Source: Microbacterium lushaniae (GTDB lineage Bacteria; Actinomycetota; Actinomycetes; Actinomycetales; Microbacteriaceae). Taken from it: 64,000 nucleotides of DNA. Within the stretch, counting starts at the first letter, position 1. Every line of letters starts with the position of its first letter. Of the stretch, positions 53,765-62,922 are shown in pieces. The DNA is taken from contig NZ_CP044232.1 of NCBI RefSeq assembly GCF_008727775.1, forward strand, positions 1 to 64,000. Direction: 5' to 3'. The notes beneath the pieces are model-generated. The model saw only the letters and a program-made list of their open reading frames with translations, ran no database searches and had not been told where the DNA came from. Made by a program: the position numbers and the translations under genes.

Positions 53765-56704
53765 GTGCTGCCGCTCCTTGGCGCGTTCTTCCTCGTCCCG
53801 CTGCTGCTGCCGTGGCTCGTGAAGGTCCTCGGCGCCCGCGCCTTCTACGTCGCGGCGCTGCTGCCGGTCGGTGCGTTCGTGCACGCGGCGATGTCGACGG
53901 CCGCGGTCAGGGACGGGAACATTCCGTTCGAGACATATGAGTGGATCCCCGCCCTCGGCATCCAGATCTCGATGCGGATGGACACGCTGAGCTGGGTGCT
54001 CGCGCTCATCGTGACGGGTGTCGGCGCGCTCGTGATGTTCTACTGCCGGTGGTACTTCCGCGGGAAGACGCAGGGCGTCGGGCTGTTCTCAGCCGTGCTG
54101 CTCGCCTTCGCCGGAGCAATGTACGGTCTCGTCCTCACCGACGACATCGTGCTGCTGGTGATGTTCTGGGAGGTCACGAGCATCCTGTCGTACCTGCTCA
54201 TCGGCTTCTACCACGTGCGCGGCGCCAGCAGGCGCGCGGCCCTGCAGGCGCTGCTGGTCACCACGATCGGCGGGCTCGTCATGCTCGTGGGCGTCGTGTT
54301 GCTGGTCGTGGAGACGGGCACGACGAGTCTGTCCGCCATCCTGGAGCTGGCCCCCACCGGAGCCACCGTCGACGCCGCGCTCGTGCTGCTGCTGGTCGGG
54401 GCGCTGAGCAAGTCGGCGATCTTCCCCTTCCACTTCTGGCTGCCCGGCGCGATGGCCGCCCCCACCCCGGTCAGCGCGTATCTGCACGCGGCGGCGATGG
54501 TCAAGGCCGGTATCTACCTCATCGCCCGCTTCGCCCCGGTCTTCGCCTTCGCCGCCCCCTGGCGCCCCATCGTCATCGCCCTCGGCGTCTTCACGATGCT
54601 TCTGGGCGGATTCCAGGCGCTGCGCGAGAGCGACCTCAAGCGCGTGCTCGCCTTCGGCACGGTCAGCCAGCTGGGATTCCTCACCATCGTGCTCGGCTAC
54701 GGCACGCAGGAGGCGGCGCTGGCAGGGCTCGCGCTGCTGCTCTCGCACGCATTGTTCAAGTCGTCGCTCTTCCTGGTCGTCGGCGTCATCGACCGTCAGC
54801 TGAACACGCGTGACATCGGCGAGCTCAGCGGCGTCGGCCGTCAGGCGCCGGTGCTGGCGACCTTCTCCGCGATCGCCGTCGCGTGCATGGCCGGAGTCAT
54901 CCCCACGATCGGGTTCGTCGCCAAGGAGGGAGTGCTCGCCGCGCTCCTGGAGGAGGCCCTGCACGGCGGTGCGTGGGCGCTGGTGGCCCTGCTGGGGGTC
55001 GTCCTCGGCTCGATCCTGACGGCCGCATACGGACTGCGCTTCCTGTGGGGCGCATTCGCCACCAAGCGTGACGCCGCCGGCGCCCGCCGCGAACGCACCG
55101 AATGGCCCGATCCGCCGCTGGGCTTCCTGGGCGCCCCCGTGGTGCTCTCGACCCTCACCGTCGTCGCGGGCATCGCGACGCCCTGGGTGGACGCAGTGCT
55201 GCAGCCGTACGCCCGCACGGCGGCGGCCGCCACCCCCGGCCTCGCCGCGCCCGAGAGCACGCCGCACCTCGCGCTGTGGCACGGATTCGAGCCTGTCCTG
55301 TGGATCTCTCTGGGCACGATCGTGCTGGGTGTCGGGGTGTTCCTGATCACAGCGCGCAAGAGCCGGTTCACCACGATGCGGATGCTGCCGTTCACGGCCA
55401 CCGACGTCTACAACGCCACCATCCGTGCGATCGCCCGCCTGGCGGTGTTCACCACGTCGCTCACCCAGCGCGGATCGCTCCCGGTGTACGTCGGGACGAT
55501 CTTCGTCGTCTTCGTGGCGGCGGAGGGGACGGCGCTGCTGTCCTCCCCGACGTGGCGCGCCGACCTCGCCGCGTGGCAGACGCCGGTGCAGCTGGCGGTG
55601 GCCCCCGTGATGATCGCAGCGGGCCTGCTGGCCGTCAGCGCCCGCAAGCGGTACACCGGCGTCGTCCTGGTCTCGGTCACGGGTCTGGGAATGGTCGTGC
55701 TCTTCGCCACGAGCGGGGCGCCGGACCTCGCCCTCACCCAGATCCTCGTCGAAACGGTGACCCTCGTCGCCTTCGCCCTGGTGCTGCGCCGCATCCCGGC
55801 CCGCATGGGCGAGCACAACGCCTCGGTGTGGCCCATCGCGCGTGCCGTGCTGGCCACCGCCGTCGGAGTGACGATGGCCCTCGTGGCGATCGTGGCCACC
55901 AGCGCGCGCGTGGAACGGCCGATCTCGGACTCGTGGCCGATGCTGGCCTATGAGATCGGGCACGGGCAGAACGTCGTCAACGTCGCGCTGGTCGACCTGC
56001 GCGGCTGGGACACCATGGGGGAGCTGTCGGTCCTGATCCTCGCGGCCACCGGCGTCGCCTCGCTCGTGTTCGTCACCCACCGCGCCGACACGCTGTCGGA
56101 TTTCACCGCGCCGCTGCCCCGCCTGCGTCGCCGCGTGCGCTCGCCGCTCGTGGAGACGGACGAGGGGCCGCGCGCACCGACGCCGGATACGCGCCACCAG
56201 CCGCAGACGTGGCTGCTGGGCGGTCAGAAGGTGCGCCCCGAGAACCGGTCGATCGTGCTCGAGGTCATCGTGCGCGTGCTGTTCCACTCGATCGTCATCG
56301 TGTCGCTCTACCTGCTGTTCGCCGGTCACAACCTCCCCGGCGGCGGCTTCGCCGGCGGCCTGGTGGCAGGGATGGCGCTGGTCATGCGGTACGTCGCGGG
56401 CGGGCGCTACGAGCTCGGCGCCGCCGCCCCCGCCGACGCCGGCCGTCTGCTGGGGGCGGGCATGACCCTCGCGGCGGCGTGCGCGGTCGTGCCGCTGTTC
56501 TTCGGTGAGGCGCCGCTGACCAGCGCGTTCATCGAGACCGAGCTCCCCCTGATCGGACACGTCGAGTTCGTCACCTCCACGATCTTCGATGTCGGCGTCT
56601 ACCTCGTGGTGATCGGACTCGTGCTCGATGTGCTCCGCAGCCTCGGGGCCGAGGTCGACCGCCAGAGCCAGGAGCTGCGCGACCGCGAGGGGGTGTCCGT
56701 ATGA
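53765..56704 (+). CDS. mrpA: Na+/H+ antiporter subunit A with fused MrpB domain
   Basis: A 979-residue subunit of the Mrp multi-subunit cation/proton antiporter. The main part is a proton-translocating NuoL-like domain (PFHFWLPGAMAAPTPVSAYLHAAAMVKAGIYL). The C-terminal ~230 residues are an MrpB-like domain (VLFHSIVIVSLYLLFAGHN and GGGFAGGLVAGMALVMRYV), so A and B are fused, as in many actinobacteria. GTG at 53765 follows GAGGAGG. It opens the six-gene operon; each junction overlaps by 4 nt. TAGAAT (53703-53708) may be the -10. Confidence 0.93.
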   Translation: MLPLLGAFFLVPLLLPWLVKVLGARAFYVAALLPVGAFVHAAMSTAAVRDGNIPFETYEWIPALGIQISMRMDTLSWVLALIVTGVGALVMFYCRWYFRGKTQGVGLFSAVLLAFAGAMYGLVLTDDIVLLVMFWEVTSILSYLLIGFYHVRGASRRAALQALLVTTIGGLVMLVGVVLLVVETGTTSLSAILELAPTGATVDAALVLLLVGALSKSAIFPFHFWLPGAMAAPTPVSAYLHAAAMVKAGIYLIARFAPVFAFAAPWRPIVIALGVFTMLLGGFQALRESDLKRVLAFGTVSQLGFLTIVLGYGTQEAALAGLALLLSHALFKSSLFLVVGVIDRQLNTRDIGELSGVGRQAPVLATFSAIAVACMAGVIPTIGFVAKEGVLAALLEEALHGGAWALVALLGVVLGSILTAAYGLRFLWGAFATKRDAAGARRERTEWPDPPLGFLGAPVVLSTLTVVAGIATPWVDAVLQPYARTAAAATPGLAAPESTPHLALWHGFEPVLWISLGTIVLGVGVFLITARKSRFTTMRMLPFTATDVYNATIRAIARLAVFTTSLTQRGSLPVYVGTIFVVFVAAEGTALLSSPTWRADLAAWQTPVQLAVAPVMIAAGLLAVSARKRYTGVVLVSVTGLGMVVLFATSGAPDLALTQILVETVTLVAFALVLRRIPARMGEHNASVWPIARAVLATAVGVTMALVAIVATSARVERPISDSWPMLAYEIGHGQNVVNVALVDLRGWDTMGELSVLILAATGVASLVFVTHRADTLSDFTAPLPRLRRRVRSPLVETDEGPRAPTPDTRHQPQTWLLGGQKVRPENRSIVLEVIVRVLFHSIVIVSLYLLFAGHNLPGGGFAGGLVAGMALVMRYVAGGRYELGAAAPADAGRLLGAGMTLAAACAVVPLFFGEAPLTSAFIETELPLIGHVEFVTSTIFDVGVYLVVIGLVLDVLRSLGAEVDRQSQELRDREGVSV

Positions 56705-57246
56705 CCGCGTCGCTCGTGCTCATCGTGATCATGGCCGTGCTCTTCGCCGCGGGCGTGTACGCCATGCTCGAACGCAGCCTCACGCGCGTGCTCATCGGGT
56801 TCCTGCTGCTGGGCAACGCGGCCAACCTGCTGCTGCTGATCGTGATGGGTGAGCCCGGAGCGGCACCGTTCTACGGCGAATCCGACGGCCCGGATGCGGT
56901 GTCCGACCCACTCCCGCAGGCGCTGACCCTCACGGCGATCGTCATCACCTTCGCCGTGTCGGCGTTCCTGCTCGCCCTCATCTACCGCTCGTGGCAGCTC
57001 GGGCAGGCCGACACCGTGCAGGACGACGCCGAGGACATCGCCATCCGCGAACGTCCCACCGACGAAGACGCCATGGATGTCGAGGTCGAGGAGGAGGACG
57101 ACGACGCCACGACCGACTTCGTGGGAACCGAGGCCGCCCCGATCCGCCTGCTGCGCAGCGACGACGTGAACGCCATCCGTGACGACGCCCCCGCCGACCG
57201 GCCCTACCGCCGCACGCGTTCGGACGAGGACGGTGACGACCGATGA
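56701..57246 (+). CDS. mrpC: Na+/H+ antiporter subunit C
   Basis: A 181-residue NuoK-like subunit with three membrane helices (LVLIVIMAVLFAAGVYAML, VLIGFLLLGNAANLLLLIV and LTAIVITFAVSAFLLALIY) in the first ~100 residues. The last ~75 residues form a charged tail with DVEVEEEDDDATTDF, longer than the usual family size. The tail should be cytosolic. ATG at 56701 overlaps the mrpA stop. Confidence 0.92.
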   Translation: MTASLVLIVIMAVLFAAGVYAMLERSLTRVLIGFLLLGNAANLLLLIVMGEPGAAPFYGESDGPDAVSDPLPQALTLTAIVITFAVSAFLLALIYRSWQLGQADTVQDDAEDIAIRERPTDEDAMDVEVEEEDDDATTDFVGTEAAPIRLLRSDDVNAIRDDAPADRPYRRTRSDEDGDDR

Positions 57247-58799
57247 GCACGCTGGTTCCGCTGCTGGTCACCCTGCCGCTGCTGGGCGCGGGGATGGCGC
57301 TCATCGCCGGTCGCCACCGCAAGACGCAGGTGGCGGTGTCTGTGACGACCCTGAGCGCGACGCTGGCGATCGCCCTGGTGCTGCTGTTCGCCGTCGACGC
57401 CTCCGACCAGCCCCTCGCGGTGTCGGTGGGCGGCTGGCCGATCCCGCTGGGCATCGTGCTGTACGTGGACCGCCTGGCCGCCCTCCTGGTCGTCATCTCC
57501 AGCGTCGTGCTGCTGGCGGTGCTGCTGTTCTCGGTCGGACAGGGGGCCGCCGACGGAGACGACGACACCCCGGTGTCGATCTTCCATCCCTCGTACCTGA
57601 TCCTGTCGGCGGGCATCTTCACCGCATTCATCGCCGGTGACCTGTTCAATCTCTACGTCGGCTTCGAGATCCTGCTCGTGGCGTCGTACGTGCTCATCAC
57701 GCTCGGCAGCACCGAGTCGCGCATCCGCACCGGCGTGGTCTACATCGTGGTGTCGCTGGTGTCGTCGATCCTCTTCCTGGCCGCCATCGCGATGATCTAC
57801 GGCGCGCTGGGCACCGTGAACATGGCACAGCTGTCGGATCGGATGGGCGAGCTGCCGCCGGACGTGCAGCTCGTGCTGCACCTCATGCTGCTGCTGGCAT
57901 TCAGCATCAAGGCGGCCGTCTTCCCGCTGTCGTTCTGGCTGCCCGACTCGTACCCGACGGCGCCCGCGCCCGTCACGGCGGTGTTCGCCGGCCTGCTGAC
58001 GAAGGTCGGCGTGTACGCGCTGATCCGCACCGAGACGCAGATCTTCCGCGACAGCGACGTCAACTTCATGCTCATGATCGTGGCGCTGGCCACCATGATC
58101 GTCGGCGTGCTCGGCGCCCTCGCACAGGCCGAGCTCAAACGCATCCTGTCGTTCACCCTCGTCAGCCACATCGGCTACATGGTGTTCGGGCTGGCGATCG
58201 CCACCGAGGCGGCCATCGGCGCGACGATCTACTACACCGTCCACCACATCGTCGTGCAGACGACGCTGTTCCTGGCGATCGGGCTGATCGAGCGCCGGGC
58301 GGGGAGCACGTCGATCCTGCGCGTGCGCGGCCTCATGCGCGCCGCTCCCGTCATCGCGGTGCTGTACTTCATCCCCGCGATCAACCTCGGCGGGCTGCCG
58401 CCCTTCTCGGGCTTCATCGGCAAGTACGGCCTGTTCGACGCCGCCGCCGAGGTCGGCACGCCCATCATGATCGTGCTGATCGTGGGCGGCATCGTCACGT
58501 CGCTGCTGACGCTGTACGCGCTCATGCGGGCGTGGAACCTGGCGTTCTGGCGCGAGGAGGAGGACTCGGCCGAGACCGAGGCCCGCATCGGCTACCTCGG
58601 CTCGGCTCCCGCCGCCGGCGTGCAGACCGAGCGGCGCGTCATCCCGCGCATCATGACCGCCGCGACGGCCGGGATGGTGGTGGTCACCCTGGCGCTGACG
58701 GTGTTCGCCGGGCCGCTCTACGCGGTGTGCGCGCGCGTGGGGGCGACCCTGCTGGAGCCGATCTCCGTCGTCCAGGTCGAGCAGGGGGTCGAGGAATGA
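57243..58799 (+). CDS. mrpD: Na+/H+ antiporter subunit D
   Basis: A 518-residue NuoM/N-like proton-pumping subunit with about 14 membrane segments and the conserved PLSFWLPDSYPTAPAPVTAVFAGLLTKVGVYAL stretch. The ATG at 57243 overlaps the mrpC stop, and the stop overlaps mrpE (ATGA). Confidence 0.93.
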   Translation: MSTLVPLLVTLPLLGAGMALIAGRHRKTQVAVSVTTLSATLAIALVLLFAVDASDQPLAVSVGGWPIPLGIVLYVDRLAALLVVISSVVLLAVLLFSVGQGAADGDDDTPVSIFHPSYLILSAGIFTAFIAGDLFNLYVGFEILLVASYVLITLGSTESRIRTGVVYIVVSLVSSILFLAAIAMIYGALGTVNMAQLSDRMGELPPDVQLVLHLMLLLAFSIKAAVFPLSFWLPDSYPTAPAPVTAVFAGLLTKVGVYALIRTETQIFRDSDVNFMLMIVALATMIVGVLGALAQAELKRILSFTLVSHIGYMVFGLAIATEAAIGATIYYTVHHIVVQTTLFLAIGLIERRAGSTSILRVRGLMRAAPVIAVLYFIPAINLGGLPPFSGFIGKYGLFDAAAEVGTPIMIVLIVGGIVTSLLTLYALMRAWNLAFWREEEDSAETEARIGYLGSAPAAGVQTERRVIPRIMTAATAGMVVVTLALTVFAGPLYAVCARVGATLLEPISVVQVEQGVEE

Positions 58800-59392
58800 G
58801 GCGCGACGCCCGCACCCTCCTGCACCTGCTGTGGCGGCAGCTGCCCTTCTTCGTGTGGCTGATCGCACTGTGGATGCTGCTGTGGGGACAGTTCACCGTG
58901 GTGTCCTTCCTGACCGGCCTCGTCGCCGCGATCGCGGTGACACGCGTCTTCCGGCTTCCGCCCGTGCAGCTGTCGGGTCGGCTGAACTTCTGGTACGGCC
59001 TGGTGTTCGTCGTGACGTTCCTCACCGACGTCGTGCGGGGATCGCTCATCGTGGCCGCGCAGGTGCTGGACTTCCGCCGTCAGCCGGGCGCGGCGATCAT
59101 CGCCGTGCCGCTGCGCACCGACGACGACCTGATCATGACCCACGTCGGGGTCACCGCCTCCCTCATCCCCGGTTCACTCATCGTGGAGGCCGACCGGGAT
59201 CGCCGCATCCTCTACCTCCACGTGATCGGGGTGCGCTCGGACGCGGACGTCGAGAAGCAGCGCGCGGCGGTGCTGCTGTTCGAGCGGCGCATCGTGCGCG
59301 CGGTCGGCTCGCGCGCGCAGCTGGCCCAGGTGGAGGCGGCCACGGACACCCGGCGGACGGCACCGCCCGCCCCGATGGGAGGTGTCGCATGA
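58796..59392 (+). CDS. mrpE: Na+/H+ antiporter subunit E
   Basis: A 198-residue subunit with two or three N-terminal helices (FFVWLIALWMLLWGQFTVVSFL, LVAAIAVTRVF) and a cytosolic domain including LIMTHVGVTASLIPGSLIVEADRD, the MrpE signature. The open frame extends upstream into mrpD, but the ATG at 58796 overlapping the mrpD stop gives the family start. Confidence 0.92.
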   Translation: MRRDARTLLHLLWRQLPFFVWLIALWMLLWGQFTVVSFLTGLVAAIAVTRVFRLPPVQLSGRLNFWYGLVFVVTFLTDVVRGSLIVAAQVLDFRRQPGAAIIAVPLRTDDDLIMTHVGVTASLIPGSLIVEADRDRRILYLHVIGVRSDADVEKQRAAVLLFERRIVRAVGSRAQLAQVEAATDTRRTAPPAPMGGVA

Positions 59393-59658
59393 ACGTCGTG
59401 CTGATCGCGATCTTCGTCGTCTTCACCGTCGCGGCGATCCTGACGCTGTGGCGCATCGTCATCGGCCCCTCGATCCTCGACCGTGCCGTGGCATCGGACG
59501 TGCTGCTGACCGAGGTGCTGTGCGTGCTGGGCGCGGAGATGGCGATCAACCAGCACACGCGCTCCCTGCCGATCATGCTCATCATCGCGGCCGTCGGCGT
59601 GTTCGGCTCCGTCTCCATCGCGCGCTTCGTCGCGAGGAAGGACAACACCGGCCGATGA
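59389..59658 (+). CDS. mrpF: Na+/H+ antiporter subunit F
   Basis: An 89-residue subunit with three helices: LIAIFVVFTVAAILTLWRIV, then the core GPSILDRAVASDVLLTEVLCVLGA, and IMLIIAAVGVFGSVSIARFV. ATG at 59389 overlaps mrpE. The long frame upstream lies within mrpE and is not used. Confidence 0.92.
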   Translation: MNVVLIAIFVVFTVAAILTLWRIVIGPSILDRAVASDVLLTEVLCVLGAEMAINQHTRSLPIMLIIAAVGVFGSVSIARFVARKDNTGR

Positions 59659-60056
59659 GCACCCTCGCCGCCCTGGGCGCCGATGCCGCCGCCACGCCGC
59701 TCCAGGCGTGGCTGGACGGCATCGCGCTCGTCCTCATCCTCTTCGGCGCGCTGCTGTGCCTGGTCGCCGGAATCGGCGTGCTGCGGTTCCGCGACGTGCC
59801 GGCGCGCCTGCACGCGGCCACGAAGCCGCAGGTGCTCGGGCTCGTGGTGATCTGCCTCGCGATCGCGCTGTCGCTGCGGTCGTGGCCGGTGGTGGCCTTC
59901 CTCGTGCCCGTCGTGCTCTTCCAGCTGGCCACGGCTCCGCTGTCGGCGCACATGGTGGGGCGTCAGGCCTACCGCAACGAGACGATCGACCGCGCGAGCC
60001 TGTACGTCGACGAGCTGCGCGGCGAGAAGGAGACCCCGCCCGCCTCCGGCGGCTGA
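59655..60056 (+). CDS. mrpG: Na+/H+ antiporter subunit G
   Basis: A 133-residue subunit with three helices and the diagnostic GVLRFRDVPARLHAATKPQVLG. A polar tail of about 30 residues (RQAYRNETIDRASLYVDELRG) follows. ATG at 59655 overlaps the mrpF stop. It ends the operon. Confidence 0.92.
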   Translation: MSTLAALGADAAATPLQAWLDGIALVLILFGALLCLVAGIGVLRFRDVPARLHAATKPQVLGLVVICLAIALSLRSWPVVAFLVPVVLFQLATAPLSAHMVGRQAYRNETIDRASLYVDELRGEKETPPASGG

Positions 60057-60077
60057 CCCGGCGGGCTGCGCGGCGAG

Positions 60078-61931
60078 TCAGCCGAAGATGCTCGGCTGCA
60101 GGTCGCGGAGAGTGCGCCGGCGGGTGATGCGCGCGACGCCCAGCGCCGACAGCACGAGGCCTGCGATGAGCCAGATCGCGAGGACCCCGAGGTCGAGCCA
60201 CACCCGCGAGAGGCTGCCGCCGTACATGAGCTGTCGCATCCCGTCGACGACGTAGCTCATCGGCAGGACGTGGTGCGCGACGGCGAGCGGGCCGGGGAGC
60301 GTCTGCCAGGGGAACGTGCCGCCGGCCGAGACCAGCTGCACCACCATCAGCACGAGGCCGAGGAATTCGCCCACCTCCCCGAACCATACGTTCAGTGCCA
60401 GCACGATCGCGGCGTACGTGGCCGTGGCGGCCACGAGCAGCCCGAGCGTGGGCAGCGGATTGGCGAAGGAGAACCGCAGCGCGAAGGCGAGCACGAGGAA
60501 GAGACCGAGCATCTGCACGGCCCCGAACATCGCCGGGGTGAGCCATCCTGCGAGCGTCACGCGCACGGGAGCGCGCAGAGCCGTGACGGCGCGGCGCGAG
60601 ATCGGCTTGACGATGAGGAACAGCGAGTAGATGCCGATCCACCCGGCCAGTGCCGCGAAGAACGGTGCAAGGCCGGCGCCGTAGTTCTGGGCCTGCGCCA
60701 GGTCGCTCGTCGACACCGACACCGGATCGGCGAGCGTCGAGGCCTGCGCCGCGCGCGTGTCCTCGTCGCTCTCCGGGATCTGGCTGACCCCGTCGGCAAG
60801 GCCCGCCTGCAGCTGGGAGGCGCCGTCCAGCAGCTCGGCGGTGCCGGGGCCGAGCCGGGCGGCACCGTCGTTGAGCTCGGCGGCGCCCGCAGCCGCCGTC
60901 GCCGTCCCCTCGGCCAGCCGCGCGCTCCCCTCGGCGAGCTGAGCGGCGCCGGCGGCGACCTCCTGTGCGCCGGTGTTGAGCTCGTCGATCCGGCCGACCG
61001 CCCCCTGCACGCGGCTGTTCGCCGTATCCAGGAGTTCTCCGACGGGGTCCAGGGCGGTGAGGATGCGGTGGATCTCCGCGGGGTCCACGCCCGCGGCCGT
61101 CAGCGCCTGCGCGATGTCGTTGCGGGCCGTCGGCAGCTGGGCGACGGCCCCCGCGGATGCGGCGCCGAGTTCGTCTGCGAGGCGATCGAGTTCGGCGGTT
61201 CCCCCTGCCACGCGCTGCGCGCCGGCGCTGAGCTCGCCGGCCCCGCTGTTCAGCTGCGCCGCTCCGTCCCGCAGCTCCGCGGTGCCGGTGGCCAGGCTCG
61301 CGGTGCCCGCGGCGAGCTGCTCGGCGCCGGTGCGGGCCGTGCCGAGTCCGTCGACGAGCTCCTGCGCTCCGGTGGCCGCATCCGAGATCTTCACGCGGAT
61401 GGTCTGGAGGTCGGCGAGGAGCGTCAGACCCGCCTCGTCGATGACCTTCGCCACGATGTCGGCCTGGATGCGCTCCACGGCCTGGGACCCGATCGTGGAG
61501 GCGAGATAGTTGTTCGCGTCGTCGGTGCGCAGCTGGATCTCGGCCTTCTTCGGGTCGGAGGAGGAGATGGAGGCGATCGCCGAGGAGAAGTCGGCGGGGA
61601 TCTCGATGACGAAGTCGAAGCGTCCGGATGCGAGGCCGCTGCCGGCTTCGGACGCGCTGACGCGCTCCCAGTCGAAGGTGTTGCTGTCCAGCAGCTCCTG
61701 TGCCACGTCGTCGCCATAGTTGCGCGCGGCGCCGTTGACGGTCGCGCCGGTGTCGCTGACGACGATCGCGGCGGGGATGCGGGCGAGTTGCCCATACGGA
61801 TCCTGGTTGGCCCACAGGTACAGCCCGCCGTACAGGATCGGCACGCACAGCAGCGCGAGAAGGGCCACGAGCAGCATCGGCGTGGACACGAGGCGACGCA
61901 GCTCGGCGTGGATGATCTGCGGGATCTTCAT
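60078..61931 (-). CDS. YhgE/Pip-type membrane protein (ABC-2 like)
   Basis: A 617-residue protein with one N-terminal helix (MLLVALLALLCVPILYGGLYLWA), a large extracellular coiled-coil region with repeated Gly/Ala/Leu-rich units (LAAGTASLATGTAELRDGAA and similar, ~200-390), and a C-terminal membrane domain of about six helices. This layout is that of YhgE/Pip proteins, which are phage receptors or secretion-linked factors and resemble ABC-2 permeases. It overlaps the ABC-like gene upstream (ATGA). Function is not known here. Confidence 0.85.
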   Translation of the reverse strand: MKIPQIIHAELRRLVSTPMLLVALLALLCVPILYGGLYLWANQDPYGQLARIPAAIVVSDTGATVNGAARNYGDDVAQELLDSNTFDWERVSASEAGSGLASGRFDFVIEIPADFSSAIASISSSDPKKAEIQLRTDDANNYLASTIGSQAVERIQADIVAKVIDEAGLTLLADLQTIRVKISDAATGAQELVDGLGTARTGAEQLAAGTASLATGTAELRDGAAQLNSGAGELSAGAQRVAGGTAELDRLADELGAASAGAVAQLPTARNDIAQALTAAGVDPAEIHRILTALDPVGELLDTANSRVQGAVGRIDELNTGAQEVAAGAAQLAEGSARLAEGTATAAAGAAELNDGAARLGPGTAELLDGASQLQAGLADGVSQIPESDEDTRAAQASTLADPVSVSTSDLAQAQNYGAGLAPFFAALAGWIGIYSLFLIVKPISRRAVTALRAPVRVTLAGWLTPAMFGAVQMLGLFLVLAFALRFSFANPLPTLGLLVAATATYAAIVLALNVWFGEVGEFLGLVLMVVQLVSAGGTFPWQTLPGPLAVAHHVLPMSYVVDGMRQLMYGGSLSRVWLDLGVLAIWLIAGLVLSALGVARITRRRTLRDLQPSIFG

Positions 61932-62668
61932 GATGATCCGCCCGTCGTGTCGGGTTCAGCGCCGGGATCGGCGGTGCGCCGGCCCCGCGGGCGGCGTCGG
62001 TGGCGCAGGGGGAGGGTCTCCGCCTCGTCGGGAGGAGTGTCGGGCTCGTGGTCGGGGTCGCCCTCGTGATCGGGGTCGCCCGCGTCGCCGAGGACCAGAT
62101 GGGCCGGCACGCCGGCGATCGCCAGCACCGCGTAGTCGCGCCCCGCGAAGTCCTCGACGATGCGCCACCACGCGTGGGGGTCGCCACCGTGCCGGTCCGG
62201 GGACACGAGCACGAGGCCCTCCACGTCGGGGCGGAGGGCGGCGCACTCGAGCACGATGCGGATGCGGGCGGCCGGTTCCACGTCTCCCACCGGGATGGCG
62301 GCAAGATCGGCGAATCCGTGCTCGTCCAGCCAGCGCCGCGCGGCGAACGGCGTCGGCGGGCGACCGGCGAACATGAGCTCCTCGGCGACCATGCCCGCCA
62401 GCGACACGTTGGGTTCGGGCTCGGAGACCTCCGGCGCATCGACGAGGGCCACGCGCCGGCGCAGCATCCGCGCATCCGGCGCCCCGTCGATGAGGACGGT
62501 GCCGCTGTCGGGCCGCATCCTCCCCGAGGCCAGGAGGCCCAGCACGGTCGGCCGCTGTTCCGTCTCGGCGACCACGCGCGTGGCCCGTGCGGACTCGTAC
62601 GACAGAGACGTCTCGGGCAGGGCGCGCCCGTTGCGCCCCTGGCTGACCCCGCGCAGTTCGATCCTCAT
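61928..62668 (-). CDS. ABC-ATPase-like protein lacking a P-loop
   Basis: A 246-residue protein that aligns with ABC ATPases in outline but not in catalysis. The Walker A position reads VVAETEQRPTVLGLLASGRM before a normal RPDSGTVLIDG, so Gly-Lys-Ser/Thr is missing. No LSGGQ motif is present (VEPAARIRIVLECAALRP instead) and the Walker B-like LVLVSPDRHGG lacks the following Glu. The tail is charged (DPDHEGDPDHEPDTPPDEAE). It is coupled by ATGA overlap to the YhgE-like gene, so it may be a non-hydrolysing partner. Best described as a pseudo-ATPase. Confidence 0.7.
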   Translation of the reverse strand: MRIELRGVSQGRNGRALPETSLSYESARATRVVAETEQRPTVLGLLASGRMRPDSGTVLIDGAPDARMLRRRVALVDAPEVSEPEPNVSLAGMVAEELMFAGRPPTPFAARRWLDEHGFADLAAIPVGDVEPAARIRIVLECAALRPDVEGLVLVSPDRHGGDPHAWWRIVEDFAGRDYAVLAIAGVPAHLVLGDAGDPDHEGDPDHEPDTPPDEAETLPLRHRRRPRGRRTADPGAEPDTTGGSS

Positions 62669-62922
62669 GAGGCCTCCGCCCGGTCAGGGGCAGAGTACCT
62701 GCGCGTCGTGACTGTGTCTCGGGCCCTTCGGCCCGGTGCGGTGGTGCAGCGATCGCCGCCGGCGCCGACGCGCCGGACGGACACCCTCAGCGACGAACTG
62801 CTCGATGAGCTCGCAGGGTTGCGGGGCTCGTCACCGGCGCCGAGTCACCGTGCAGTCATCACGGTGCATCGGACCGAGCGATTGGTCGCGGGAAGCGGAC
62901 GCCTTGCGCCCCGCGGGGCCGG

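Noticed and set aside
54089..56560. A long minus-strand frame inside mrpA
   Set aside because: It is low-complexity (Asp/Arg/Gln/His-rich) and antisense to a clear NuoL-like gene, as is common in high-GC DNA.
62669..62922. Possible small gene between argG and the ABC-like gene
   Set aside because: Open frames here run through the 3' end of argG on the other strand and have no start signal or recognisable protein features.
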